Below are positions 38,028-45,877 of a stretch of 64,000 nt of DNA, piece by piece; the first letter of the stretch is position 1, and each line of letters begins with the position of its first letter. A model generated the notes under the pieces. That model saw only the letters and a program-made list of their open reading frames with translations. It was not told the origin of the DNA and ran no database searches. The stretch comes from Maribacter thermophilus. Its GTDB lineage: Bacteria > Bacteroidota > Bacteroidia > Flavobacteriales > Flavobacteriaceae. The translations under genes and the position numbers were made by a program. The stretch is taken from contig NZ_LDAS01000001.1 of the NCBI RefSeq assembly GCF_001020565.1, positions 3,000,520-3,064,519 on the forward strand. Direction: 5' to 3'.

Positions 38028-38705
38028 CTACATTCTTTTAATACTACCCCCAAACACGGTTTTCTCCTCCAATTTAGGAGGATTGCCGTACACTATAACC
38101 TCGCCACCGGCCTTTACCGCTGCTTTTACGTAATCGCTCGCATAAATTTCAGCCCTAGAACCAGCATTTACATTCACAGTGGAAAACTTAGTCTTAAAGT
38201 CTTTTCCTTCATAAACACCCCCGGTATTGATCTGAACATCTTGTAGGTTAGATATGCCAGAAGCCTTAATAACACCACCCGATACAGATTTAATAAGCAT
38301 CTGCTCTACCTCCGCAGATACCATAATTTCACCGCCCTCTTGCGCCTTTAACTCAAGAACATCCTGCACTATAACGCCTTCGGAAGTAATTCTGGCATCC
38401 TCATTAACATCTATAACCTTTATATCATCTGTGTAGTACACATCTACAAAGGTCTTATATCCACTGAATATCTTTACTATCTGCATTCTAATTTTAAGAA
38501 CGCCATCGTTATTAACAATAGCCACCTTATCTACATTTTCACCTTTGATAACCGCTTTATTTTCTGTAGACCTAATAAGATTGATCGATAATCCATCGAA
38601 ACCTTTTAGTTCAACAAATTTTTCTAGCTTTTGGGTAATCTCTGTATCTTGAGCCTCTATCGTCTGCCCTAATACAAGGAATAACAATAATAGAATATGC
38701 TTCAT
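38028..38705 (-). CDS. Head-GIN (DUF2807) domain secreted protein
   Basis: 225 residues with a signal peptide ending near TIEAQD, then the head-GIN beta-helix-like domain. Repeats of short strands and conserved Gly/Ser/Asn turns are visible, e.g. EDARITSEGVIVQDVLELKA and SGGVIKASGISNLQDVQINTGG. The family is thought to form auto-transporter-like adhesion or polysaccharide-contact folds in Bacteroidota, and no catalytic site is evident. It is followed by the LysE-type gene with a 6-bp gap. Confidence 0.8.
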   Translation of the reverse strand: MKHILLLLFLVLGQTIEAQDTEITQKLEKFVELKGFDGLSINLIRSTENKAVIKGENVDKVAIVNNDGVLKIRMQIVKIFSGYKTFVDVYYTDDIKVIDVNEDARITSEGVIVQDVLELKAQEGGEIMVSAEVEQMLIKSVSGGVIKASGISNLQDVQINTGGVYEGKDFKTKFSTVNVNAGSRAEIYASDYVKAAVKAGGEVIVYGNPPKLEEKTVFGGSIKRM

Positions 38706-38783
38706 CTATCTAATTTATAGGTTTAATTTGTTTAAAACCCTGATTTTACTACCCCTATTTATCAAAATACGTTCCAAAAAAAA

Positions 38784-40973
38784 TTACTCTCTTTTACCGA
38801 TCAAAGAGAAATCTAAATGACGCTTTATTAAATCGGTGTTTTTAACCATAACAACAACCTCGTCACCTAATTGATATGTTTTTTTTGTACGTTCACCTAC
38901 AATGGCATATTGTTTCTCATCAAAGATATAATAATCTCCTTTTATATCTCGGGTACGTACCATACCCTCACATTTGTTCTCAATAATCTCTACATAAATT
39001 CCCCATTCGGTTACTCCGCTTATAACCCCGACAAATTCTTCATCTTGATGATCCTGCATAAACTTGATCTGCATATATTTAATTGAATCACGTTCGGCAT
39101 TGGCCGCCAATCCTTCCATATCGGAAGAATGCTTGCATTTTTCTTCAAACTTATCAGCCTTTACAGAATTTCCTCCATTCAAATAATGCTGTAAAAGTCT
39201 ATGGACCATCACATCTGGATATCTTCTAATAGGCGAAGTAAAATGTGTATAGTAATCAAAGGCCAATCCATAATGACCAATATTATCTACAGTATAAATG
39301 GCCTTGTTCATACTTCTAATAGCTAAAGTATCTACCAAATTCTGTTCTTTTTGACCCTTTACGTCTTCTAAAAGCTTATTCAAAGACGCACTGATACTTC
39401 TTTTATCCTTAAAATCCAATTTATGACCAAATCTAGAAACGATACCGTTCAATGCCATCAGCTTATCCTCATCCGGATCGTCATGTACCCTATAAACAAA
39501 AGTCTTTTTAGGTTTTTGTTTGCCAATAAATTCAGCTACTTTTCTATTGGCCAACAACATAAATTCCTCAATCAGTTTATTGGCATCTTTAGCTTCTTTG
39601 AAATAGACACCTACAGGTTCGTTATTATCGTTCAGGTTAAAACGTACTTCTACCTTATCAAACGAAATAGCACCCTGCTTCATGCGTTTTTCACGCATGA
39701 TCTTTGCCAGCCTATCCATTGTTAGAGTGGCTTCAACTACCTGTTCATCAACTGTATATGCATCTTCTCTTATAGAGACCTCTTTAGGTATATTGCCCTT
39801 ACCAGTTTCTATAATATATTGTGCTTCTTCGTAGGCAAAACGCTCATTAGAGTTAATTACGGTTCTACCAAACCATTGGTTACGTATTATAGCGTTATCG
39901 TCTATTTCGAACACTGCAGAAAAAGTATATTTTTCTTCATTGGGCCTTAAAGAACAGGCATTGTTTGAAAGTACTTCGGGTAACATAGGTACTACCCTAT
40001 CTACCAAATATACAGAGGTGGCCCGATCATAGGCTTCATCATCAAGTATCGTATTTTCTTGCAGATAATGCGAGACATCCGCAATATGAATACCTATTTC
40101 ATAATTACCGTTCTCAAGGATGGAAAAAGATAGTGCATCGTCAAAATCTTTGGCATCTTTAGGGTCTATGGTGAATGTTAGAACATCTCTCATATCCCTT
40201 CGTTTTCTTATTTCCTCTTCTTTAATACTCGTATCCAAACTATCGGCAAAACGCTGCACCTCTACAGGAAACTCATATGGCAAACCATACTCGGCCAAGA
40301 TAGAATGTATTTCTGTATCATGCTCTCCAGGTTTTCCAAGCACTTCTGTAATTTTGCCATAAGGTGAATCTACCCCATCGGGCCATTCCAATAATTCTAC
40401 TATTACCTTATCTCCATCTTTGGCTCCCTTTAATTTGTCTTGTGAAACAAAAATATCGGTATACATTCTAAAATCGGTAGGTCTCACAAAGGCGAAGCTC
40501 TTTTGCATGTCCACAATACCAACGAAAGTGGACTTAAACCTTTCTATAACTTCAACAATATCACCTTCTAATTTTTTGCTTCCCCTTTTTGGGTGCACAA
40601 ATACCTTGACCTTATCTTTGTGGAAGGCTTTATTTAACTTGTTATAAGGCACGAACACATCACTGTCCATACCATCTATAATAATATAGGCGTTACCTTT
40701 TCCTGTTATATCTACGACCCCTTCATGGTAGGTTTTAGTGTCTTCTAATACCTTATAATTGCCCCTATCAACTTCTTGTATGCGCTTTTTCTCCTTTAAT
40801 TGGGTCAATCTTTTAATTAGGGTATTTCTATCCTGCGCATCGGTTATACCAATTTTGGCAGCTATTTGTTTATAATTAAAACTTTTATTGGGTTCTTTCT
40901 CTAGTACAGTGAATATACCTTTGGTAATCTCGTTTCTTTTATGGTTTTTCGTCTTCTTGTTTCTCTTGGACAT
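38784..40973 (-). CDS. rnr: Ribonuclease R
   Basis: A 729-residue processive 3'-5' exoribonuclease that degrades structured RNA. The N-terminal winged-helix region (about 5-65) is followed by cold-shock domains, then the catalytic RNB domain. Its acidic cluster is FTIDPKDAKDFDDALSF (about residues 268-284), and HFTSPIRRYPD comes later. A C-terminal S1 RNA-binding domain covers about 645-729 (EFVGVISGVTEWGIYVEI). Length and layout fit RNase R better than RNase II. It is divergent from rpiB across an AT-rich 640-bp gap. Confidence 0.96.
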   Translation of the reverse strand: MSKRNKKTKNHKRNEITKGIFTVLEKEPNKSFNYKQIAAKIGITDAQDRNTLIKRLTQLKEKKRIQEVDRGNYKVLEDTKTYHEGVVDITGKGNAYIIIDGMDSDVFVPYNKLNKAFHKDKVKVFVHPKRGSKKLEGDIVEVIERFKSTFVGIVDMQKSFAFVRPTDFRMYTDIFVSQDKLKGAKDGDKVIVELLEWPDGVDSPYGKITEVLGKPGEHDTEIHSILAEYGLPYEFPVEVQRFADSLDTSIKEEEIRKRRDMRDVLTFTIDPKDAKDFDDALSFSILENGNYEIGIHIADVSHYLQENTILDDEAYDRATSVYLVDRVVPMLPEVLSNNACSLRPNEEKYTFSAVFEIDDNAIIRNQWFGRTVINSNERFAYEEAQYIIETGKGNIPKEVSIREDAYTVDEQVVEATLTMDRLAKIMREKRMKQGAISFDKVEVRFNLNDNNEPVGVYFKEAKDANKLIEEFMLLANRKVAEFIGKQKPKKTFVYRVHDDPDEDKLMALNGIVSRFGHKLDFKDKRSISASLNKLLEDVKGQKEQNLVDTLAIRSMNKAIYTVDNIGHYGLAFDYYTHFTSPIRRYPDVMVHRLLQHYLNGGNSVKADKFEEKCKHSSDMEGLAANAERDSIKYMQIKFMQDHQDEEFVGVISGVTEWGIYVEIIENKCEGMVRTRDIKGDYYIFDEKQYAIVGERTKKTYQLGDEVVVMVKNTDLIKRHLDFSLIGKRE

Positions 40974-41502
40974 TCAATCTTAATTTATTGGAAAATTACG
41001 AATTATAATTTAGTGCTAGGGTTAGAATCATGCACTATTACATTTACTACCAAGGTTATCAACATATATAATATAATACTGTTTCTTTTTTTAAAATTTA
41101 AAAATAAAATGATGATTATGATTGTTTGTTAATATCTGGTAAAACTAATTTTAAGTTTACTTGCTTTTATTAGATACTAATAGTTATTGACATAGTATTA
41201 GCACAAAATTTAGATGATAATCAGAAGATTAAAAAAGTTATCAATAAAGGTTGATAACCTATTTCAACATGTATTTTTTGATAAGTAAAAGTAAAATTAA
41301 TGTTAACTAACTATTGATATTCCTTTACAATAAACTAATTAGTTCTAATATCATTTTTAGCTAATTATAAAATTTGGTCGTAGAAGAATTATAAACTGTA
41401 CTTGCAAATTTTTAAATACTTTTTTGTCAACATTTTTTCAGACATTTATAGGCAGTATTTGTACCACTAATAAACAATCAATATAACCAAGTATTAAATT
41501 AA

Positions 41503-41533
41503 TGTTGTGAACCGTTCGTTTTTTGTTGTGAAC
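41503..41533 (+). promoter_or_regulatory. Direct repeat TGTTGTGAAC upstream of rpiB
   Basis: Two copies of TGTTGTGAAC at 41503-41512 and 41524-41533, with starts 21 bp apart (two helical turns). They end 13 bp before the rpiB -7 box. The second copy may double as the -33 region. The same 9-mer core appears inverted in the sprB and sprC upstream modules. Confidence 0.45.
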
Positions 41534-41545
41534 ATTGGTATATCG

Positions 41546-41553
41546 TACCTTTG
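41546..41553 (+). promoter_or_regulatory. -7 promoter element of the rpiB operon
   Basis: TACCTTTG, an exact TAnnTTTG match, 61 bp before the rpiB ATG. A TTG at 41526 is spaced 17 bp upstream as a possible -33 element. Confidence 0.65.
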
Positions 41554-41614
41554 CTTGTATATGTAAACATTTGAAAATGCTTACTATAAATGGTTTACCC
41601 TAAAGAAATATATA

Positions 41615-42046
41615 ATGAAAATAGCTATTGGAAACGATCATGCCGGAACCGAATATAAACTTGCAATAATAGGCCTTCTTAAATCAAAGAACATTGAAAT
41701 TGTTAATTATGGTACGGATGGTACCGATAGTGTGGATTATCCAGATTTTGTACATCCGGTCGCACAAGATGTAGAAGATGGTAAAGTGGACTATGGCATT
41801 ATTATATGTGGCAGTGGTAACGGGGCCTCTATGACTGCCAATAAACACCAAAAAGTAAGGGCTGCCCTGTGTTGGACCAAAGAGATAGTAGCGTTGGCCA
41901 GAGAACATAACGATGCCAATATTCTTAGCTTACCGGCAAGGTATATTTCTTTACCACAAGCACTGGACATGGTCGATACTTTCTTAAATACTGATTTTGA
42001 AGGCGGTAGGCACGAAAGACGTATAGAAAAAATACCTTGTAAATAG
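41615..42046 (+). CDS. rpiB: Ribose-5-phosphate isomerase B
   Basis: Interconverts ribose-5-phosphate and ribulose-5-phosphate in the pentose phosphate pathway. Its 143 residues fit RpiB/LacAB. The N-terminal IAIGNDHAG has a conserved Asp-His pair (His9), YPDFVHPVA follows, and the active-site loop IIICGSGNGASMTANK carries catalytic Cys65. Later come HNDANILSLPAR and a GGRHERR phosphate-binding element. First gene of a probable operon: the CDF transporter follows after 12 bp and the acetyltransferase overlaps that. Confidence 0.96.
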   Translation: MKIAIGNDHAGTEYKLAIIGLLKSKNIEIVNYGTDGTDSVDYPDFVHPVAQDVEDGKVDYGIIICGSGNGASMTANKHQKVRAALCWTKEIVALAREHNDANILSLPARYISLPQALDMVDTFLNTDFEGGRHERRIEKIPCK

Positions 42047-42058
42047 TATTCTTAGATC

Positions 42059-42979
42059 ATGGGGCACGCACACGATCATCATGGGCACGCACATAGCCAC
42101 CCCAAAGTAGAAGGAAAGAATCTGGTCATTTCCATTTTCTTGAATATACTCATTACGGTATCACAGGTAATAGGAGGAGTTATTTCGGGTAGTCTCTCTT
42201 TACTTTCTGATGCGCTTCATAATTTCAGTGATGTACTTTCATTGATTATTAGTTATATAGCAAACGTTCTTTCTAAAAAAAAGGCCTCTGCCAATAAAAC
42301 TTTTGGTTATAAGAGAGCTGAAATCATTGCTGCCTTTGTAAATTCTGCTGCCTTAATTGTGGTGGCCATTATTTTGGTGAAAGAGGCTATAGAGCGTTTT
42401 ATGGCTCCTGAACCTGTGGAGTCTAACCTTGTAATATGGTTATCATTATTAGGTATTGCGGCGAATGGATTCAGTGTTTTTCTATTAAAAAAAGACGCGG
42501 ATAGCAATATGAACATGAAATCTGCCTATTTACATCTTCTTACCGATATGATGGCTTCTGTAGCAGTTTTAATAGGTGGGTTGTTAATGAAATTCTACCA
42601 ATTATATTGGGTAGATCCCGCCCTTACATTTGCCATTGCAATTTACTTGATATATATGGGGTATGATCTTTTAAAGGATTCAACCAGGGTACTAATGCTG
42701 TTTACACCAAATACCATACAAGTACAACAAATAGTATCCACTATTTGTAAGATAGATAATATAAAAAATGTACACCATGTTCATGTTTGGCAACTAAATG
42801 AAGATGAAGTTCATTTAGAGGCACACATAGATTTTACTTCGGATATAAGAATTTCAGAGTTTGATGAAATATTAGAGCAGATAGAAGAAGAGGTTTACCA
42901 TAAACACGGTATTAATCATGTGAACATTCAACCGGAATTTGGAAAATGCGATAGTAAAAAAATAATTGTTCAAGATTAA
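42059..42979 (+). CDS. CDF-family divalent metal cation exporter (CzcD/ZitB-like)
   Basis: A 306-residue inner-membrane metal/proton antiporter. The N-terminus is a His-rich tail (MGHAHDHHGHAHSH) for metal binding. Six membrane helices contain the paired metal-site motifs SDALHNFSD and HLLTD (HxxxD). The C-terminal ferredoxin-like cytosolic domain with NVHHVHVWQLNEDEVHLEAH also carries histidines. Zn(II), Cd(II) or Co(II) are the likely substrates. The stop overlaps the start of the acetyltransferase gene by 1 bp. Confidence 0.94.
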   Translation: MGHAHDHHGHAHSHPKVEGKNLVISIFLNILITVSQVIGGVISGSLSLLSDALHNFSDVLSLIISYIANVLSKKKASANKTFGYKRAEIIAAFVNSAALIVVAIILVKEAIERFMAPEPVESNLVIWLSLLGIAANGFSVFLLKKDADSNMNMKSAYLHLLTDMMASVAVLIGGLLMKFYQLYWVDPALTFAIAIYLIYMGYDLLKDSTRVLMLFTPNTIQVQQIVSTICKIDNIKNVHHVHVWQLNEDEVHLEAHIDFTSDIRISEFDEILEQIEEEVYHKHGINHVNIQPEFGKCDSKKIIVQD

Positions 42980-43422
42980 TGATAACAATAACAATAAAGA
43001 CATTTGATGAACTTGATACTCTTGAATTGTATAATATATTACGACTGCGCAGTGCTGTTTTTGTAGTAGAACAAGATTGTGTTTACCAAGATGTAGACGG
43101 TAAGGACCAAAAAGCCCTTCATGTTATAGGTAAAAAAGAAGGGAGAATAGTAGCCTATACAAGAATTTTTGGACCTGGCGACTATTTCGAAGAAGCTAGT
43201 ATAGGTAGGGTAGTAGTAAGTCAGGAAGAAAGAAAGTTCGGTTATGGTATAGATATAATGAAAACTTCTATTAAAGCTGTTCACGAACATTTAAATGAAA
43301 AGAAAATAAGGATATCGGCACAAAAATATTTGACCAAGTTTTATAACTCATTAGGTTTTCTGGAGACCGGTGAAGAGTATTTGGAGGACGGTATACCGCA
43401 CATTGCCATGATATGGGAATAA
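42979..43422 (+). CDS. ElaA-like GNAT N-acetyltransferase
   Basis: 147 residues of the GNAT fold with ElaA features: LRSAVFVVEQDCVYQDVDGKDQKALHVIG at the start, IGRVVVSQEERKFGYGIDIM as the acetyl-CoA-binding region, and KFYNSLGFLETGEEYLEDGIPHIAM at the end. The acceptor is unknown. It overlaps the CDF gene by 1 bp and ends at a strong terminator, closing the rpiB operon. No metal-related role is evident. Confidence 0.88.
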   Translation: MITITIKTFDELDTLELYNILRLRSAVFVVEQDCVYQDVDGKDQKALHVIGKKEGRIVAYTRIFGPGDYFEEASIGRVVVSQEERKFGYGIDIMKTSIKAVHEHLNEKKIRISAQKYLTKFYNSLGFLETGEEYLEDGIPHIAMIWE

Positions 43423-43448
43423 AAAAGGCATCTTTTAGATGCCTTTTT
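43422..43448. terminator. Terminator after the rpiB operon
   Basis: Arms AAAAAGGCATCT and AGATGCCTTTTT (12 bp, perfect) with a 3-nt loop, starting at the acetyltransferase stop codon. Symmetric A and T runs suggest activity for the opposing minus-strand gene at 43471 as well. Confidence 0.9.
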
Positions 43449-43470
43449 ATTAAGTAAGAAATTCTGAATA

Positions 43471-43845
43471 CTATATTTTAATAGGTTCTTTGTTACTAAG
43501 GTTAATATCCTCCAACATCATATCGGTGAATTTATAATGGCCCTTGGTAGTTATAATTCTAAACCTATTAGAGTTCATTCTGCTCAAAGTATCCAAAAAC
43601 AACCATTTACTTTTTAACAACCTTGGTTTTTCTGATTTAAGACTAATGTCAAAGAAATACTTTCTACCATTTTTTATAGCTACAATATCAGGTGTAATCT
43701 TATCACCAGCACCTTTTCTACTATAAGATTTGGGCTTTTCATAGCCTTCCATATCTGCTTTGATGTTCTCAAAACCGGTGGCTTCCAAATAGTTAATAGA
43801 TTTTTCTATGAATTCCGTATTTTCTGATTTATCTAATTTTACCAT
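43471..43845 (-). CDS. Small protein with PD-(D/E)XK-like nuclease features
   Basis: A 124-residue protein I do not recognise by name. After a Lys-rich N-terminus it has the segment ITPDIVAIKNGRKYFFDISLK (PD at 52-53, D66, K70). This resembles the beta-hairpin of PD-(D/E)XK nucleases, where a PD is followed by strand, turn and hydrophobic strand with an acidic residue and lysine. The canonical (D/E)xK spacing is not met exactly. The second half, KSKWLFLDTLSRM...RFRIITTKG, is strongly conserved-looking. It lies 106 bp downstream of the R-M-like pair on the same strand and may be unrelated. Confidence 0.5.
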   Translation of the reverse strand: MVKLDKSENTEFIEKSINYLEATGFENIKADMEGYEKPKSYSRKGAGDKITPDIVAIKNGRKYFFDISLKSEKPRLLKSKWLFLDTLSRMNSNRFRIITTKGHYKFTDMMLEDINLSNKEPIKI

Positions 43846-43951
43846 AATCTATAAGATATAAAATTTTTAGAGAAATCCAAACTAAACATGCTGATTAACA
43901 GCTTTTTAATAGTAAAAAAGAGGATTATTAGCATATAAAACCAAGAAAGGA

Positions 43952-44560
43952 TCAACACAATCGTTTTGCAATACCGTTGTTAATTAGAAAATCTAACTTT
44001 AAAACAAGGTTTAAAGGTTTTTCTACTTTGTTATTTTTAGAATAATAAATGTAACCTTCTGATCTAGAGTCTAATTCATTTAATATTATTTTGCCGTGGG
44101 GTTTTTTACTGTGGCTCCATCTTTTTGAAATGGACAATTCGGAAACACCTTTTTCCTTCAATAGACAAATAAGTTTTTTTCTATTTACAATGGTTATCTT
44201 ACAAGAAGTAAAGGTGTCGGGTTCGTCTTCATATATAGCTGTAATAAGCGCATAGAAATCTGTTTTTTTAGAAAGATCGAACAACCAGCCCTTTTTAGCT
44301 ATATTATTTTTTAAATAGCTTATTTCAAAGGCAAAAGTGGGTAGATCTTCGTTTATGTAATCTAACTGTGCTTTTTCATCGATGGCATATATTTTTCCAG
44401 ATATTTTATTGGTAAACAACACATCGATACCTTCAAGTTGTTTTTCAATGTCGCCAATGCGATGGTAGTTGTAATATTGTATATATTTTAAATAATAAGA
44501 ATCTATAAGCAGCGCCAGCCGTTTTTCTTTGTTTAAGTCCGATTTAAAATGACTTTTCAA
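43952..44560 (-). CDS. Putative PD-(D/E)XK restriction endonuclease next to the C5 methyltransferase
   Basis: A 202-residue soluble protein not recognised as a named family. The core segment around residues 43-65 reads EGIDVLF ... YAIDEKAQL: D46, then D61-E-K63 with a following Gln. That is a good PD-(D/E)XK catalytic layout. A GWLFDLSKKTDFY segment and a helical C-terminus follow. It overlaps the methyltransferase gene by 4 bp (ATGA), so the two are translationally coupled. Hand-counted GC over 43981-44220 is 28%, lower than nearby genes. I infer the nuclease half of a type II R-M system, unverified by homology. Confidence 0.6.
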   Translation of the reverse strand: MKSHFKSDLNKEKRLALLIDSYYLKYIQYYNYHRIGDIEKQLEGIDVLFTNKISGKIYAIDEKAQLDYINEDLPTFAFEISYLKNNIAKKGWLFDLSKKTDFYALITAIYEDEPDTFTSCKITIVNRKKLICLLKEKGVSELSISKRWSHSKKPHGKIILNELDSRSEGYIYYSKNNKVEKPLNLVLKLDFLINNGIAKRLC

Positions 44561-45786
44561 CTGGTGCTTATTTTTTCATGAAGTGTAATGGCAATACGGT
44601 TTACAATACCTACGACTAAGGCATTGCCCATAAAAAAGGCTCTTTTGGCATCGCTAATGCCCTCTAATTTTGTGTGGTCGTCGGGAAACATGTTTAAACG
44701 TTCCAATTCAATCGGGGTTAACCTTCTTAACCCCTTGTCACTTTTGATTACATGTTTAAACCTAGATGGGCTTTTGCCTCCTTCTCCTGTGATAATGGTA
44801 CGGGAAGCTTTGTCCAGGGCATCCGGAAACACCATACCCCCTTCACTATAATTATAAGTATATCCGTTTTTGGCTGTCCTTACCTCTTTTTTAGCCCCTT
44901 TTAGATACTCCCATTTAGGTAGATCATCGTTAGAAATATAAAAATCGGGTGTTACTTCGCCATTTTGAAGTATATCTCTCAACACCATTTTTTCACCGTC
45001 GTAAGAAGCGGTTGTTTTTATGGTGGCTACTTTTCCGTCAATAAACGCCCCCGTATTCTCAAAAGGAGACAATTTTTTGTTTTTGTTAAAGGTCTCCGAG
45101 ATGGTGACCAGGTCGTTTTCCAGTGTAAAAGAAGAGACACTTTTCACAGGATCCTGTACTGGACAGGCCTTGGCCAATGTACCTTTGGTATGAATCCACT
45201 TCAAAGGATCGGTCTTCTTTAATTCTTTATAAAGTTGGGTGGTTTTGTGGTAACCCAGAAAAAAAACACGTCTTCTTCGTTGCGGCATACCATATTCTGC
45301 CGCATTTATGACCCGCCATTCTATGGCATAGCCAAGCTCGTCCAAACTCTTCAACATTATGGCAAAGTCTCGTCCTCTTTGATTGGACGGAGATTTGAGC
45401 AAACGATCTACATTTTCTAAAAATAGATATTTTGGAGGGTTTTTCTTTTCAGAAAGAATACGATGAATGCTCCACCAAAGCACTCCCTTTTTGCCAATCA
45501 ACCCTTTCGAATTCTGTAAAGTAGTAGCAACAGAATAATCTTGGCAAGGGAATCCGCCTACTAATAGATCCGCATCTGGAATTATTGATGTTGGTACTTC
45601 AGAAATATCCGAATTCATATGGTTTTCAGAACCAAACCTAGCTTCATATACCATAGATGCATGTTGGGTTTTAGTACTGGGCTCCCATTGATTGCTCCAA
45701 ACAACCTCATAATTACCTGTTTCTTCCAGACCTAATCTAAAACCGCCAACTCCGGCAAAAAGTTCTATTACTTTGAGTTTTTTCAT
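44557..45786 (-). CDS. DNA (cytosine-5) methyltransferase
   Basis: 409 residues with the ordered C5-methyltransferase motifs. Motif I is ELFAGVGGFRLGLE; motif IV is GGFPCQDYSVA with catalytic Cys81; motif VI is ENVDRLL; motif VIII is QRRRRVF. Motif IX is RRLTPIELERLNMFPD and motif X is MGNALVVGIV. The target-recognition domain (about residues 190-320) cannot be matched to a known specificity. It transfers methyl groups from SAM to cytosine C5 within a DNA target. The overlapping downstream gene looks like its restriction partner. A 13-bp palindrome sits 4 bp before the start codon. Confidence 0.93.
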   Translation of the reverse strand: MKKLKVIELFAGVGGFRLGLEETGNYEVVWSNQWEPSTKTQHASMVYEARFGSENHMNSDISEVPTSIIPDADLLVGGFPCQDYSVATTLQNSKGLIGKKGVLWWSIHRILSEKKNPPKYLFLENVDRLLKSPSNQRGRDFAIMLKSLDELGYAIEWRVINAAEYGMPQRRRRVFFLGYHKTTQLYKELKKTDPLKWIHTKGTLAKACPVQDPVKSVSSFTLENDLVTISETFNKNKKLSPFENTGAFIDGKVATIKTTASYDGEKMVLRDILQNGEVTPDFYISNDDLPKWEYLKGAKKEVRTAKNGYTYNYSEGGMVFPDALDKASRTIITGEGGKSPSRFKHVIKSDKGLRRLTPIELERLNMFPDDHTKLEGISDAKRAFFMGNALVVGIVNRIAITLHEKISTS

Positions 45787-45790
45787 GCGT

Positions 45791-45803
45791 GGCTAAGTTA
45801 GCC
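45791..45803. promoter_or_regulatory. Palindrome at the methyltransferase start (possible operator)
   Basis: GGCTAAGTTAGCC, perfect dyad around a central G, 4 bp before the methyltransferase start codon and in the gap to the divergent NlpC/P60 gene. Its position suits autoregulation, which is common for R-M genes, but this is inferred from position alone. Confidence 0.35.
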
Positions 45804-45877
45804 AATTTATATAATGAGATCCAACAGTAATTTTATTGAAAACAGGTCTTATTCTGTATTTTTACTAAAAAAAGTAT

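Larger units (their letters stand above)
40974..41614. other. AT-rich intergenic region with TTATCAA boxes (candidate replication origin)
   Basis: 640 bp lie between divergent rnr and rpiB. From 41041 to 41460 I count 86 G+C in 420 bases (about 20%), far below flanking genes. DnaA-box-like sequences are TTATCAACA at 41056-41064, TTATCAATA at 41238-41246, and on the other strand TTATCAACC at 41249-41257 and TTATCAAAA at 41276-41284. Two parS-like sites lie 5-8 kb away. No gene or RNA is recognised apart from the rpiB promoter. Assigning it as oriC is inference. Confidence 0.35.
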
